From NCBI GenBank assembly GCA_965279125.1, contig CBDIHL010000039.1, forward strand, positions 62,001 to 126,000: 64,000 nucleotides of DNA. Direction: 5' to 3'. Position 1 is the stretch's first letter. Every line of letters starts with the position of its first letter. The notes beneath the pieces were generated by a model, which was given only the letters and a program-made list of their open reading frames with translations, was not told the DNA's origin and did no database searches. Source of the DNA: Dinoroseobacter sp965279125. Its GTDB lineage: Bacteria; Pseudomonadota; Alphaproteobacteria; Rhodobacterales; Rhodobacteraceae. The position numbers and the translations under genes are program-made. Shown here piece by piece: positions 18,519 through 26,260 of this stretch.

Positions 18519-19948
18519 GCGGACCTTACGACTATTTCGTGATCTTTGCCGGGATGCGGACCGGGTCGAATTTCCTCGAGCGCAACATCAATTCGCTGCC
18601 CGACCTGAAATGCTTTGGCGAGCTGTTTAACCCCTATTTCATCGCGCATGAGCGCCAGGAAGAGTATCTGGGCATCACGCTGGAGCAGCGCGAGAAAGAC
18701 CCGATGGCGTTGGTGCGCCGTGTGCGAAAGGAAGCCAGCGGTTTGGCCGGGTTCCGGCTGTTTCACGACCATGACCCGCGCGTGCGCGACGAGGCATTGC
18801 GCGATCCCCGCTGCGCCAAGATCATTCTGATGCGCAATCCGGTCGACAGTTACGTGTCGTTCAAGCTGGCGATGGCGACCGATCAGTGGGTGCTGACCGA
18901 TTCCAAAGGTCAGCGCGATGCGGGCGCGATTACGTTCGAGGCGGATGAATTTGCCGCCCAGCTTGAGGATTACACAAGCTACCTGAAAGACTTACGCCGG
19001 GGGTTGCAGGCGTCTGGCCAGACCGCGTTCGAGCTGCGCTATGAAGACTTGCAGGATCTGGAGGTGCTTCAAGGCTTGGTCAAATTCCTTGGGTCGCGTC
19101 ATGAATTGACCCGGTTTGACCGCTCGTTAAAGAAGCAAAATCCGATGCCGATGGCAGATAAGGTGTCCAATCTCGGCGAGATGAAAACGGCCCTTGTCGA
19201 AATGGATCCGTTCGGGATCGACATGGTGCCCGCGTTCGAGCCGACGCGCGGGCCTGCGGTGCCCAGCTACGTCGCATCTGACACCATTCCGTTGATTTAT
19301 ATGCCGATGAAATCCGGACCAGACGCCGAGATAGAGCGTTGGTTGGAAAGCCTAGGGCCCGTCAAACGCGAGATGACCCAGAAAGATCTGCGGCAATGGC
19401 GGCGTCAGTCCCAAGGCGCGCTGGGCTTTACCGTCTTGCGTAATCCGGTGGCGCGGGCCTGGACGGCGTTTGTCGAGAAGGTGTTGCCCAGTGACTTGAA
19501 TGCGTTTGCCGAAATTCGCGCGGGGCTTATTTCGACGTACCGCGTGCCGTTGCCGGAGACGTGGACTGCCAACGCGCAGCCACCCGATTTTGACATTGCC
19601 GCCGCACGCAAGGCGTTCAAGCGTTTTGCCCGGTTCCTGAAGTCCAATCTGGCGGGGCAAACCAGTCTGCGGATTGATCCCGCCTGGGCCAGCCAGTTGG
19701 TGATCTTGCAAGGCATGTCTGGCGTGGTCCCGCCCGATCTGGTCTTGCGCGAAGATGAAGCCCGCGAGGTGCTGATTGCAAAGGCAGGGCAGTTCGGGAT
19801 CAAGACAGACGGTCCAACCCCGTCTGCGTTGCCCGGTCCGTTCGATCTTGCGCAGATCTACACACCCGAGATCGAACAGGCGGTTCGCGCCGCCTATCAG
19901 AAGGATTACATGATGCTGGGGTTTGGCGACTGGTCGTCGTCTACCTAG
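18515..19948 (+). CDS. Stf0-like sulfotransferase
   Basis: This 477-residue protein has an N-terminal sulfotransferase domain. The PAPS 5'-phosphosulfate loop is GMRTGSNFLE (residues 13-22) and the 3'-phosphate site is in IILMRNPVDSYVSFKLA. CFGELFNP after the loop is typical of Stf0/NodH-like carbohydrate sulfotransferases. The C-terminal half has a second sulfotransferase-like stretch (IPLIYMPMKSG, FTVLRNPVARAWTAFVEK), so it may be two degenerate or two active units in one chain. It is the last gene of the coupled galU-glycosyltransferase operon. It probably transfers sulfate from PAPS to a surface glycan; cysQ would remove the PAP formed. Confidence 0.85.
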   Translation: MSGPYDYFVIFAGMRTGSNFLERNINSLPDLKCFGELFNPYFIAHERQEEYLGITLEQREKDPMALVRRVRKEASGLAGFRLFHDHDPRVRDEALRDPRCAKIILMRNPVDSYVSFKLAMATDQWVLTDSKGQRDAGAITFEADEFAAQLEDYTSYLKDLRRGLQASGQTAFELRYEDLQDLEVLQGLVKFLGSRHELTRFDRSLKKQNPMPMADKVSNLGEMKTALVEMDPFGIDMVPAFEPTRGPAVPSYVASDTIPLIYMPMKSGPDAEIERWLESLGPVKREMTQKDLRQWRRQSQGALGFTVLRNPVARAWTAFVEKVLPSDLNAFAEIRAGLISTYRVPLPETWTANAQPPDFDIAAARKAFKRFARFLKSNLAGQTSLRIDPAWASQLVILQGMSGVVPPDLVLREDEAREVLIAKAGQFGIKTDGPTPSALPGPFDLAQIYTPEIEQAVRAAYQKDYMMLGFGDWSSST

Positions 19949-19980
19949 GCTAAGCTAAGCTAAGCTAAGCTAAGCTAAGC
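19949..19980. repeat. Pentanucleotide repeat (TAAGC) x6 at the convergent gene ends
   Basis: GC is followed by six perfect TAAGC units between the convergent sulfotransferase and ptsN stops. Because 5 is not a multiple of 3, the repeat puts TAA in all three plus frames and TAG in all three minus frames. The ptsN stop codon itself lies within it. Confidence 0.95.
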
Positions 19981-20448
19981 GGCTTGGGTCTGCTGCGCTT
20001 CGGTCAAAATCGCGTAGATCGTGGACGGATCGCTATTGGCCCGCAGTTTCCGGCGGATCGCCTCGTCGCGCAGGGTGCGCGATACCAATGCCAGCGCCTT
20101 CAGATGCGCCACACCACTGTCAAGCGGTGCAAAAAGGCAGAACACCAGATCAACTTTCTGGCGGTCGACCGCGTCAAAATCCATGCCCTTATCAAGCCGC
20201 AGAAACGCGCCGACAACAGTATCGAGGCCTTCGATCCGCGCATGAGGGAGGGCCACGCCATGGCCAACGCCGGTGGGGCCCAGCGACTCACGTTCCTGCA
20301 GGGCATCGACGGTGGCCGCAGCGGGCAGTCCGTAGACGCTCGCTGCGATATCGCCCAGATCTTGCATCAGGCGTTTCTTGCTCGTCATATGCCCCATGGT
20401 CCGCACGGCTTGCGGAGCTAGGATGTCACTTAGATGCATTCTTTCCAT
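19975..20448 (-). CDS. ptsN: Nitrogen-type PTS IIA protein (EIIA-Ntr)
   Basis: PtsN is the terminal phosphoacceptor of the nitrogen PTS. It regulates carbon/nitrogen balance and potassium uptake and takes no part in sugar transport. The 157-residue protein has the EIIA fold with the phosphorylated His in VALPHARIEG. MERMHLSDILAP starts it; a second ATG three codons on is equally possible. The last codons (TQAA) run into the TAAGC repeat. It lies downstream of hpf and rpoN on the same strand, the classical rpoN neighbourhood, which supports the assignment. Confidence 0.95.
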   Translation of the reverse strand: MERMHLSDILAPQAVRTMGHMTSKKRLMQDLGDIAASVYGLPAAATVDALQERESLGPTGVGHGVALPHARIEGLDTVVGAFLRLDKGMDFDAVDRQKVDLVFCLFAPLDSGVAHLKALALVSRTLRDEAIRRKLRANSDPSTIYAILTEAQQTQAA

Positions 20449-20477
20449 CCCTGCGGCGTCAGGGGCAAACGCCGTTC

Positions 20478-21052
20478 TTAGCTGTCCAGTGTAGGATCGA
20501 TCCAGCCTATATTGCCATCTTCACGGCGATATACGACGTTCACTCCCCCGTGCTTTTCATTGCGGAACACCAACACAGGTGCTTCCGCCAATTCCATCTG
20601 CATTACCGCTTCGCCCACTGAGATCGAGGGCACCCGGCTTTCCATCTCGGCAACGATGATGGGCTGCATGTCTTCAGATTCGGGAGTATCTTCTTCCTCC
20701 GATGACGCGAGGATATACGTCGAGGCCCCGAAATGCGCAACCGGTTCGGCACGATCGCGATGGTGGTTCTTCAGGCGGCGCTTATAACGGCGCAGTTGTT
20801 TTTCCATCTTTTCGTTGCAGCTGTCGAAGGCGGCGTAGATGTCGATGGCAGACGCCTTCGCCTGAGCGGTCAATCCGGTTGAAAGATGCACGGTGGCTTC
20901 ACAGACATGCTCATGCGCGTCGCGTGAAAACACAACATTCGCGTCGGTCGGGCGTTCGGCGTATTTGCCAACAACCTCGTTGAGTTCCTGCTTCACATGA
21001 GTCTGCAGGGCTTCGCCAATATCGATCTGTTTACCGGTGATTTATAACGCAT
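20478..21052 (-). CDS. hpf: Long-form ribosome hibernation promoting factor (one apparent frameshift near the start)
   Basis: Long HPF joins 70S ribosomes into inactive 100S dimers in stationary phase. The N-terminal domain (KQELNEVVGKYAERPTDANVVF) and the C-terminal dimerisation domain (PVLVFRNEKHGGVNVVYRREDGNIGWIDP) are both present, separated by an acidic linker. ATG at 21052 has AGGAGG just upstream and starts MRYK, but the frame is lost after the AAA at 21043-21041. One missing A would give MRYKITGKQIDIGEALQTHVK, the normal HPF start. Without correction only an internal GTG at 20996 remains. It sits between rpoN and ptsN, as in many proteobacteria. Confidence 0.88.
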
Positions 21053-21116
21053 CTGGCCTCCTGTTGCGTATGGTCAGCCGTGACCGAAATGTCTTAACCA
21101 AAGGTTAACACAAGGC

Positions 21117-22430
21117 TCAATCGCGGCCTTTGGGGCCGTCCTCGCCACGCTTTGCCTTACGGCGCTTGCGAATATGCGAGGGCGCGATGCCGAGGCATCC
21201 TCTGTATTTGGCGACAGTTCGCCTTGCGATGTCAACGCCTTCCCGCTGCAACTGACGCGCCAAGGCGTCATCTGACAGAATTGAACCCGCGCGTTCTGCA
21301 CGCACCAACTCGCTCAGGCGTTGCTGAACAGTGAACGCGCTTGGTCCCGTAGCGCCCAGCTGCGTTGGAAAGAACGACGACAACGGCAATGCCCCGCCGG
21401 GCCAGGCCAGCGACTTGCCGGCAATCGCGCGCCCGACGGTCGAGGGATGCAGCGATAACTCGCCCGCAAGGCTATGGCGTGTCAGCGCGGTCATCTCGCC
21501 GATCTGTGCGGGATCAAGGAAGCTGCGTTGATGGGCAACAATCGCGCCCCCCACTCGCAACAGAGTATCTGACCGAAACGTCAGCGCGCGGATCAGGCGC
21601 GTGCCGGATGCGGCATAGGCCTGCAATTCGGCGGAGGCATCGTCGCTGCTGCGCACCTTGTCCTGCAAGCGCGCGTCCAGGCTTAAAGTCGGATACAGAC
21701 CTTGAGTTTCTGTCAGCTCAGCCCTGCCGTCGGCGGTGAAGGACAAGACCAGATCGGGGGTCAAGCTGCGCGTGATAGCCTCAAAAGGCGCGGCAGGGAC
21801 GGAGGTCAGGTCAGGCAGCACCGCGCCAATGCGCTTGGCGGTCTCAAGGCTGAGGCGCGTGCCATGGGTTGCAGCCGTCCATTTGCCTGCGGATATCTCT
21901 TCTAGGGCTTCAATCCCGGCGCTTGCGGCGCGTGGATCGATCCCGCGCGCGATCAGTTGCAAGCGCAGGCAATCACGCAAGTCCCGTGCCGCAACGCCTG
22001 GCGGATCGCAGCTTTGCACCGTCTCAAGCGCGGTGCGCGCGACGTCAGGGGCCACGTCGGCGGCGCTCGCCACCTCGTCGATGGTCGTATCCAGATACCC
22101 CCGATCATCCAGCGCCCAGGTGATGGCCCGGGCGGCTCGCGCGGTTTGATCGTCCAGATCAAGCGTTCCGAGCTGCGCGCGTAGGTGACTGCCCAGATCA
22201 GCAACCTCAGCCACCGTGTCGCTTGCGATGTCAAATGCACTGCGCCCACTGGGGGTGGCGGTCCGTGCTGGCATATCGAGGCTGAGAAAGGGGTTCTCGG
22301 CCGTCTGGCGCGCAAGCTCTTCAGCCAAAGCCGCACCGGGCATCGCCAAAAGCGCCATGCCTTGCCGAATTTCCGGCGTCAGGGCGAGGCGCTGTGTTGT
22401 GCGCAGTTTGAGGCCGGGACGTGTGGCCAA
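21117..22430 (-). CDS. rpoN: RNA polymerase sigma-54 factor
   Basis: RpoN directs transcription of nitrogen, motility and other genes from -24/-12 promoters and needs enhancer-binding activators. The 437-residue protein has the N-terminal activator region (LALTPEIRQGMALLAMP) rich in Leu, then the core-binding domain (SCDPPGVAARDLRDCLRLQL). The C-terminal DNA-binding domain follows, with the helix-turn-helix HSLAGELSLHPSTVGRAIAGK and the RpoN box ARRTVAKYRGCLGI. In the box, Gly replaces the common Glu after YR, which may be neutral. It is 21 bases downstream of lptB. Confidence 0.96.
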   Translation of the reverse strand: MATRPGLKLRTTQRLALTPEIRQGMALLAMPGAALAEELARQTAENPFLSLDMPARTATPSGRSAFDIASDTVAEVADLGSHLRAQLGTLDLDDQTARAARAITWALDDRGYLDTTIDEVASAADVAPDVARTALETVQSCDPPGVAARDLRDCLRLQLIARGIDPRAASAGIEALEEISAGKWTAATHGTRLSLETAKRIGAVLPDLTSVPAAPFEAITRSLTPDLVLSFTADGRAELTETQGLYPTLSLDARLQDKVRSSDDASAELQAYAASGTRLIRALTFRSDTLLRVGGAIVAHQRSFLDPAQIGEMTALTRHSLAGELSLHPSTVGRAIAGKSLAWPGGALPLSSFFPTQLGATGPSAFTVQQRLSELVRAERAGSILSDDALARQLQREGVDIARRTVAKYRGCLGIAPSHIRKRRKAKRGEDGPKGRD

Positions 22431-22451
22431 AGCAGCCTCCCCGTATGGACC

Positions 22452-23210
22452 TTAGGAAATGCGGAACGAGTTGCCCAAATAGACGCGGCGTACGTTTTCG
22501 TCTTCGACCACTTCTTCAGCGGTGCCGTTCATCAAGACCGTGCCATCATGCAGGATATACGCGCGGTCAACGATTTCGAGGGTTTCGCGCACGTTGTGAT
22601 CGGTGATCAGAACCCCGATGCCACGGGTCTTCAGATCCGCAACAAGGCCACGAATTTCGCCGACTGCGATGGGATCGACCCCGGCAAAGGGCTCATCAAG
22701 AAGCAGGTATTTTGGATCGGCGGCAAGGCATCTGGCGATTTCGACGCGCCGCCGCTCGCCCCCCGAAAGCGCAAGCGCAGGCGCGCGCCGCAAATGCCCG
22801 ATGGAGAATTCTGACAGCAGCGTTTCCAGTCGATCCCGGCGGCGACTGCGATCCTTGATGGTGATTTCGAGGATTGCGAGAATGTTATCTTCGACGCTGA
22901 GCCCCCGAAAGATCGACATTTCCTGCGGCAAATACCCGATGCCAAGTTTGGCGCGGCGATACATTGGCAAAAGCGTCGCGTCACGGCCGTCAATCTCCAC
23001 CACACCGCCTTCGGGGGTTACGAGGCCCGCAATCGCGTAAAAACAGGTGGTCTTGCCGGAGCCGTTTGGCCCGAGCAAGGCGACCGCCTCCCCGCGCCCC
23101 AATTCGAGGGACACATCGCGGATCACCGGGCGTCGCTTGTAGCTTTTGCGCAAGCTGCGCACTTTCAGGCCGACCGAGCCCTCTTTGACGGTGAGGGTCG
23201 GTTGCGTCAT
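22452..23210 (-). CDS. lptB: LPS export ABC transporter ATP-binding protein LptB
   Basis: LptB is the cytoplasmic ATPase of the LptB2FG complex that extracts LPS from the inner membrane and drives it over the LptA bridge. The 252-residue protein has Walker A GPNGSGKTT, Q-loop YLPQEMSIF, signature LSGGERRRVEIAR, Walker B YLLLDEPFAGVDP and switch His in LITDHNVRET. Its start overlaps the lptA stop by 4 bases. LptF and LptG are not in the window, as is normal. Confidence 0.97.
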   Translation of the reverse strand: MTQPTLTVKEGSVGLKVRSLRKSYKRRPVIRDVSLELGRGEAVALLGPNGSGKTTCFYAIAGLVTPEGGVVEIDGRDATLLPMYRRAKLGIGYLPQEMSIFRGLSVEDNILAILEITIKDRSRRRDRLETLLSEFSIGHLRRAPALALSGGERRRVEIARCLAADPKYLLLDEPFAGVDPIAVGEIRGLVADLKTRGIGVLITDHNVRETLEIVDRAYILHDGTVLMNGTAEEVVEDENVRRVYLGNSFRIS

Positions 23211-23734
23211 TCGGAAGCTGCTCCGCGTGGGCGCAGAACCGTTTTCACGCGCCCTTCGACATTGCCTTGGCCCGTGGCGAGGTTCACCACCAGGCGATCC
23301 CCCGACACGATTGTACGGCCTTGGGTCAGCAGCACATCGCCGGTCATGACAACGCGATCTTCACGGGGGCGAAAGACGGCGCGGCGCGATTCGGCGACAT
23401 CGGGACCGTTCACAAGGACCACGTTGCCCGTCGCAATAATCTCGCGAATGCCATCGTCGTCAGCGCCGGTGTCTTCCTCGTCATACAGGACTTCGACCTC
23501 GTCGGCATTGAGCGTCATCATGCCTTGAACAGCGCGCACATTGCCGGTGAAAATCGCATTGCCGGTTTCGCGGTCAACGCTCAGGCCATCGGCGGTCACT
23601 TCGAGGGGTGCGTCCGGGTCCGCTTGCGGCGCGCCAAGCGAGATCGCAGCGCCCTGCGCCTGTGCCTGATGGACGCCTGCCCCGAGCAGAAAACCACACG
23701 CCAAAATCAGGGTTCCACACAGCCGCAGCATCAT
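23207..23734 (-). CDS. lptA: LPS transport periplasmic protein LptA
   Basis: LptA forms the periplasmic bridge that carries LPS from LptC to LptD in the outer membrane. The 175-residue product has a signal peptide (LCGTLILACGFLLGAGVHQAQA) and an OstA/beta-jellyroll domain: EVTADGLSVDRETGNAIFTGNVRA, MTLNADEVEVLYDE, ATGNVVLVNG. Its stop overlaps the lptB start. The order lptC-lptA-lptB is the conserved operon order. Confidence 0.93.
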   Translation of the reverse strand: MMLRLCGTLILACGFLLGAGVHQAQAQGAAISLGAPQADPDAPLEVTADGLSVDRETGNAIFTGNVRAVQGMMTLNADEVEVLYDEEDTGADDDGIREIIATGNVVLVNGPDVAESRRAVFRPREDRVVMTGDVLLTQGRTIVSGDRLVVNLATGQGNVEGRVKTVLRPRGAASE

Positions 23735-23753
23735 CGTCTAAGTCCTTGTCACG

Positions 23754-24374
23754 TCACCGTTCAGGGACGGCACGCGCATCGTATATCAGCTTTATGCCGC
23801 CGCTGAAAACCAGAACCTCAGATCCGGGACCCGCCTCGCCTTGGGTGAGGCGCGCCGAGCCTGCTTCCAGATAGATGCCGGGGCCTTCGACAATCAATTG
23901 TCCAAGCGTTTCGGCTACCCGTCCATCGACTTGCGTGCGCAGACCGGGCGTCGTTGCGACATACCCGTCCGAGCGTCTAATCCGCACGCCACCCGTTGCA
24001 GCTGCGATTTGCGATTGTTCGTCATAGATGCCATGCGGCGCAGTCAGAAGCGTTCGTATACCATCAAGCGCTGACAGACGGGCGACGATTTCTTTGGCTC
24101 TGATACGGCCTTTGACGTCTTGGTCAGGTAGCCCGCGGTCCGCCACAATCGATAAGGCGGAACCATCTTCCAGAACGCTTTGGTAGTTTGGTGAAGCGAG
24201 CCGTTGACCGCTGATAATCTCCTCAAGCTCCACATCGGAATAAGGGATACGCTCGGTTTCGTCGGGCCCACCTGCTAGCAGAAACAAGCTCGCCAGCAAT
24301 CCGATTGCAGCTAAGGGCAGCACGATCTTTGCGAATGTGACAAAGCCCGAATAGAGGTTGCCGCGATAGATCAT
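23754..24374 (-). CDS. lptC: LPS export protein LptC
   Basis: LptC is a bitopic inner-membrane protein that passes LPS from LptBFG to LptA. The 206-residue product starts MIYRGNLYSGFV, has one membrane segment (IVLPLAAIGLLASLFLLA) and a periplasmic beta-jellyroll (LTAPHGIYDEQSQIAAATGGV). The ATG at 24374 is chosen because it lies 4 bases after the kdsD stop and immediately precedes the membrane anchor; a longer reading invades kdsD. Sequence conservation in this family is low, so identification leans on neighbours. Confidence 0.9.
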   Translation of the reverse strand: MIYRGNLYSGFVTFAKIVLPLAAIGLLASLFLLAGGPDETERIPYSDVELEEIISGQRLASPNYQSVLEDGSALSIVADRGLPDQDVKGRIRAKEIVARLSALDGIRTLLTAPHGIYDEQSQIAAATGGVRIRRSDGYVATTPGLRTQVDGRVAETLGQLIVEGPGIYLEAGSARLTQGEAGPGSEVLVFSGGIKLIYDARAVPER

Positions 24375-24378
24375 CGGC

Positions 24379-25338
24379 TCAGACCAACCCGGCGCGCAAA
24401 CAATCATGGATGTGCAAGATGCCTGATGGGGGCGTATTCGGGTCAGGCAGAACAAAAAGGCATGTGATTTTTTGGTCGTTCATCACGCCAAGCGCGGCTT
24501 CTGCCAGCAGGCCTGGTTGAATGGTCCGCGGATTTCGGGTCATCACCTCGCCAGCTGTCATGTCCAGCAACCCTGACATATGCCGGCGCAAATCGCCATC
24601 GGTGATGATACCGGCAAGTCGGCCAGCTTCGGTTACGCCGACAACACCAAACCCCTTTTGCGAGATTTCAAGCAAGGCCTCGGACATTGGCGCATCTATC
24701 TCAATCAACGGTAGCTCAGCGCCGCCATGCATCAAATCACTGACTTTAGACAAGCGCGCGCCAAGTTTGCCGCCGGGATGGAAGTCACGGAAATTCTCAG
24801 GCGTAAATTTACGGTGTTCCATCAGAGCAATCGCAAGCGCATCCCCCAAGGCAAGCGTCATGGTGGTTGATGTGGTCGGCACGATGCCACGCCCGCAGGC
24901 TTCGTCCGCTGCTGGCAATACCAATTTGACGTCAGCTTGCTTCAAGAGCGTGCTATTTTCACGCGCGGCAATGCCGATCAGCGGAATATCAAAGCGACGG
25001 GTGTAAGCGATCAGATCGGCCAGCTCGGGCGTCTCGCCGGAGTTTGACAGAACCAGCACCACGTCTCCGGCTGCCATCATACCCAGATCACCATGGCTGG
25101 CCTCAGCCGGATGCACGAAGTGCGCGGGCGTTCCGGTAGACGCGAAGGTCGCTGCGATCTTGCGCGCCACATGCCCGGATTTACCCATGCCAGACACGAT
25201 TACACGGCCGCGCGCATCAAGGATTAGCTGCAAAGCGGCTGCGAAGTTGTCGCCGAGCGTCGCCTCAAGAAGCCCAAGTGCGGCGGCTTCTTGGGCAATG
25301 ACGCGCCGTCCGGTGCTGACGAGATCTTGTTCAGTCAT
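24379..25338 (-). CDS. kdsD: Arabinose-5-phosphate isomerase KdsD/KpsF
   Basis: KdsD converts ribulose-5-phosphate to arabinose-5-phosphate, the first committed step to Kdo. The 319-residue protein has an N-terminal SIS sugar-isomerase domain (RVIVSGMGKSGHVARKIAATF, LVLSNSGETPELADLI) and two C-terminal CBS domains (around LPLIEIDAPMSEALLEI and GEVMTRNPRTIQPG). ATG 25338 gives MTEQDLVSTGRRV; a TTG three codons earlier is a weaker option. It is joined to lptCAB, linking Kdo supply and LPS export, and feeds the kdsB step encoded at 12.7 kb. Confidence 0.94.
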   Translation of the reverse strand: MTEQDLVSTGRRVIAQEAAALGLLEATLGDNFAAALQLILDARGRVIVSGMGKSGHVARKIAATFASTGTPAHFVHPAEASHGDLGMMAAGDVVLVLSNSGETPELADLIAYTRRFDIPLIGIAARENSTLLKQADVKLVLPAADEACGRGIVPTTSTTMTLALGDALAIALMEHRKFTPENFRDFHPGGKLGARLSKVSDLMHGGAELPLIEIDAPMSEALLEISQKGFGVVGVTEAGRLAGIITDGDLRRHMSGLLDMTAGEVMTRNPRTIQPGLLAEAALGVMNDQKITCLFVLPDPNTPPSGILHIHDCLRAGLV

Positions 25339-25353
25339 GGATCGCAAGCGCCC

Positions 25354-25965
25354 CTAGTGGCTGAAAATATCGGTCTCTGGCCAACCGGCCAGGTCAAGTT
25401 GCGCCCGCATTGGCAGAAAGTCGAAACAAGCCTGCGCCATTTCAGTGCGGCCTTCACGGGCGAGACGGACATCTAAAGCCTCGCGAATTTTATGAAGGTA
25501 AAGAACGTCAGATGCGGCATAGCTTAGCTGGGCGTCGGTCAGATCAGACGCACCCCAATCGCTGGACTGCTGATGCTTCGAGATATCGACGCCAACGAGC
25601 TCTTGGACCAGAACCTTAAGGCCGTGTCGGTCTGTATAGGTGCGGATCAGCTTCGAGGCGATCTTCGTGCAATAGATCGGGGTGGTCACAACGCCAAAGG
25701 CATTGAGTAAGGCCGCCACATCAAACCGTGCGAAGTGGAACAGCTTAATGACGTCCGGATCAGCCAGCATTTTGCACAGGTTTGGGGCCTCAGTCTGACC
25801 CTTCTCGATCTGCACCAAATGGGTATTTCCGTCGCCTGAGGACAGTTGCACCAAACACAACCGGTCGCGATGCGGGTTCAATCCCATCGTCTCTGTGTCG
25901 ATGGCAACAACGGTCCCAAGGTCCAAGCCATCTGGCAAATCGCGGTGATAGAGAGTGTTGGTCAA
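25354..25965 (-). CDS. rnd: Short ribonuclease D (exonuclease domain only)
   Basis: This 203-residue 3'-5' exoribonuclease has the DEDDy catalytic set: DTETMGL, HFARFDVAALL and YAASDVLYLH. It lacks the two C-terminal HRDC domains of E. coli RNase D, as is common for the short form in alphaproteobacteria. It should trim 3' ends of tRNA and other stable RNAs. The TTG start at 25965 is preceded by AAGGGGA. It is 15 bases upstream of kdsD and just downstream of tRNA-Leu on the same strand. Confidence 0.9.
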   Translation of the reverse strand: MTNTLYHRDLPDGLDLGTVVAIDTETMGLNPHRDRLCLVQLSSGDGNTHLVQIEKGQTEAPNLCKMLADPDVIKLFHFARFDVAALLNAFGVVTTPIYCTKIASKLIRTYTDRHGLKVLVQELVGVDISKHQQSSDWGASDLTDAQLSYAASDVLYLHKIREALDVRLAREGRTEMAQACFDFLPMRAQLDLAGWPETDIFSH

Positions 25966-26024
25966 GGTCGTCCCCTTAGTGGTCCCGCGAAAAACGGTCT
26001 TCCGAGGTGGGGAAATCGGGGAAA

Positions 26025-26111
26025 TGGTGCCCAGGAGAGGACTCGAACCTCCACATCGTTGCCAATACTAGCACCTGAAGCTAGCGCGTCTACCAATTCC
26101 GCCACCTGGGC
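26025..26111 (-). tRNA. tRNA-Leu (CAG)
   Basis: Read on the minus strand, the acceptor stem is GCCCAGG / CCTGGGC followed by A and an encoded CCA. The D-arm contains AATTGGTAGACGC. The anticodon stem CTAGC/GCTAG encloses loop TTCAGGT, giving anticodon CAG for the CUG codon. A long variable arm (class II) and the T-loop GGTTCGAGTCC are present. Length 87 nt including CCA. Confidence 0.97.
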
Positions 26112-26260
26112 CAGTGTCGTGAGGCCGCGTGTTAGTCCTGCCTGTGGGGGGTGTCAACGGGGTAATTGCTTGCCAAGGGGGCGCGACGGCATTGCGCCTT
26201 GTCGCAGATCGCATAGCCCGGTATCCCGGCTGCAACCTTGAGATACCGGAGCAAGTCGCC

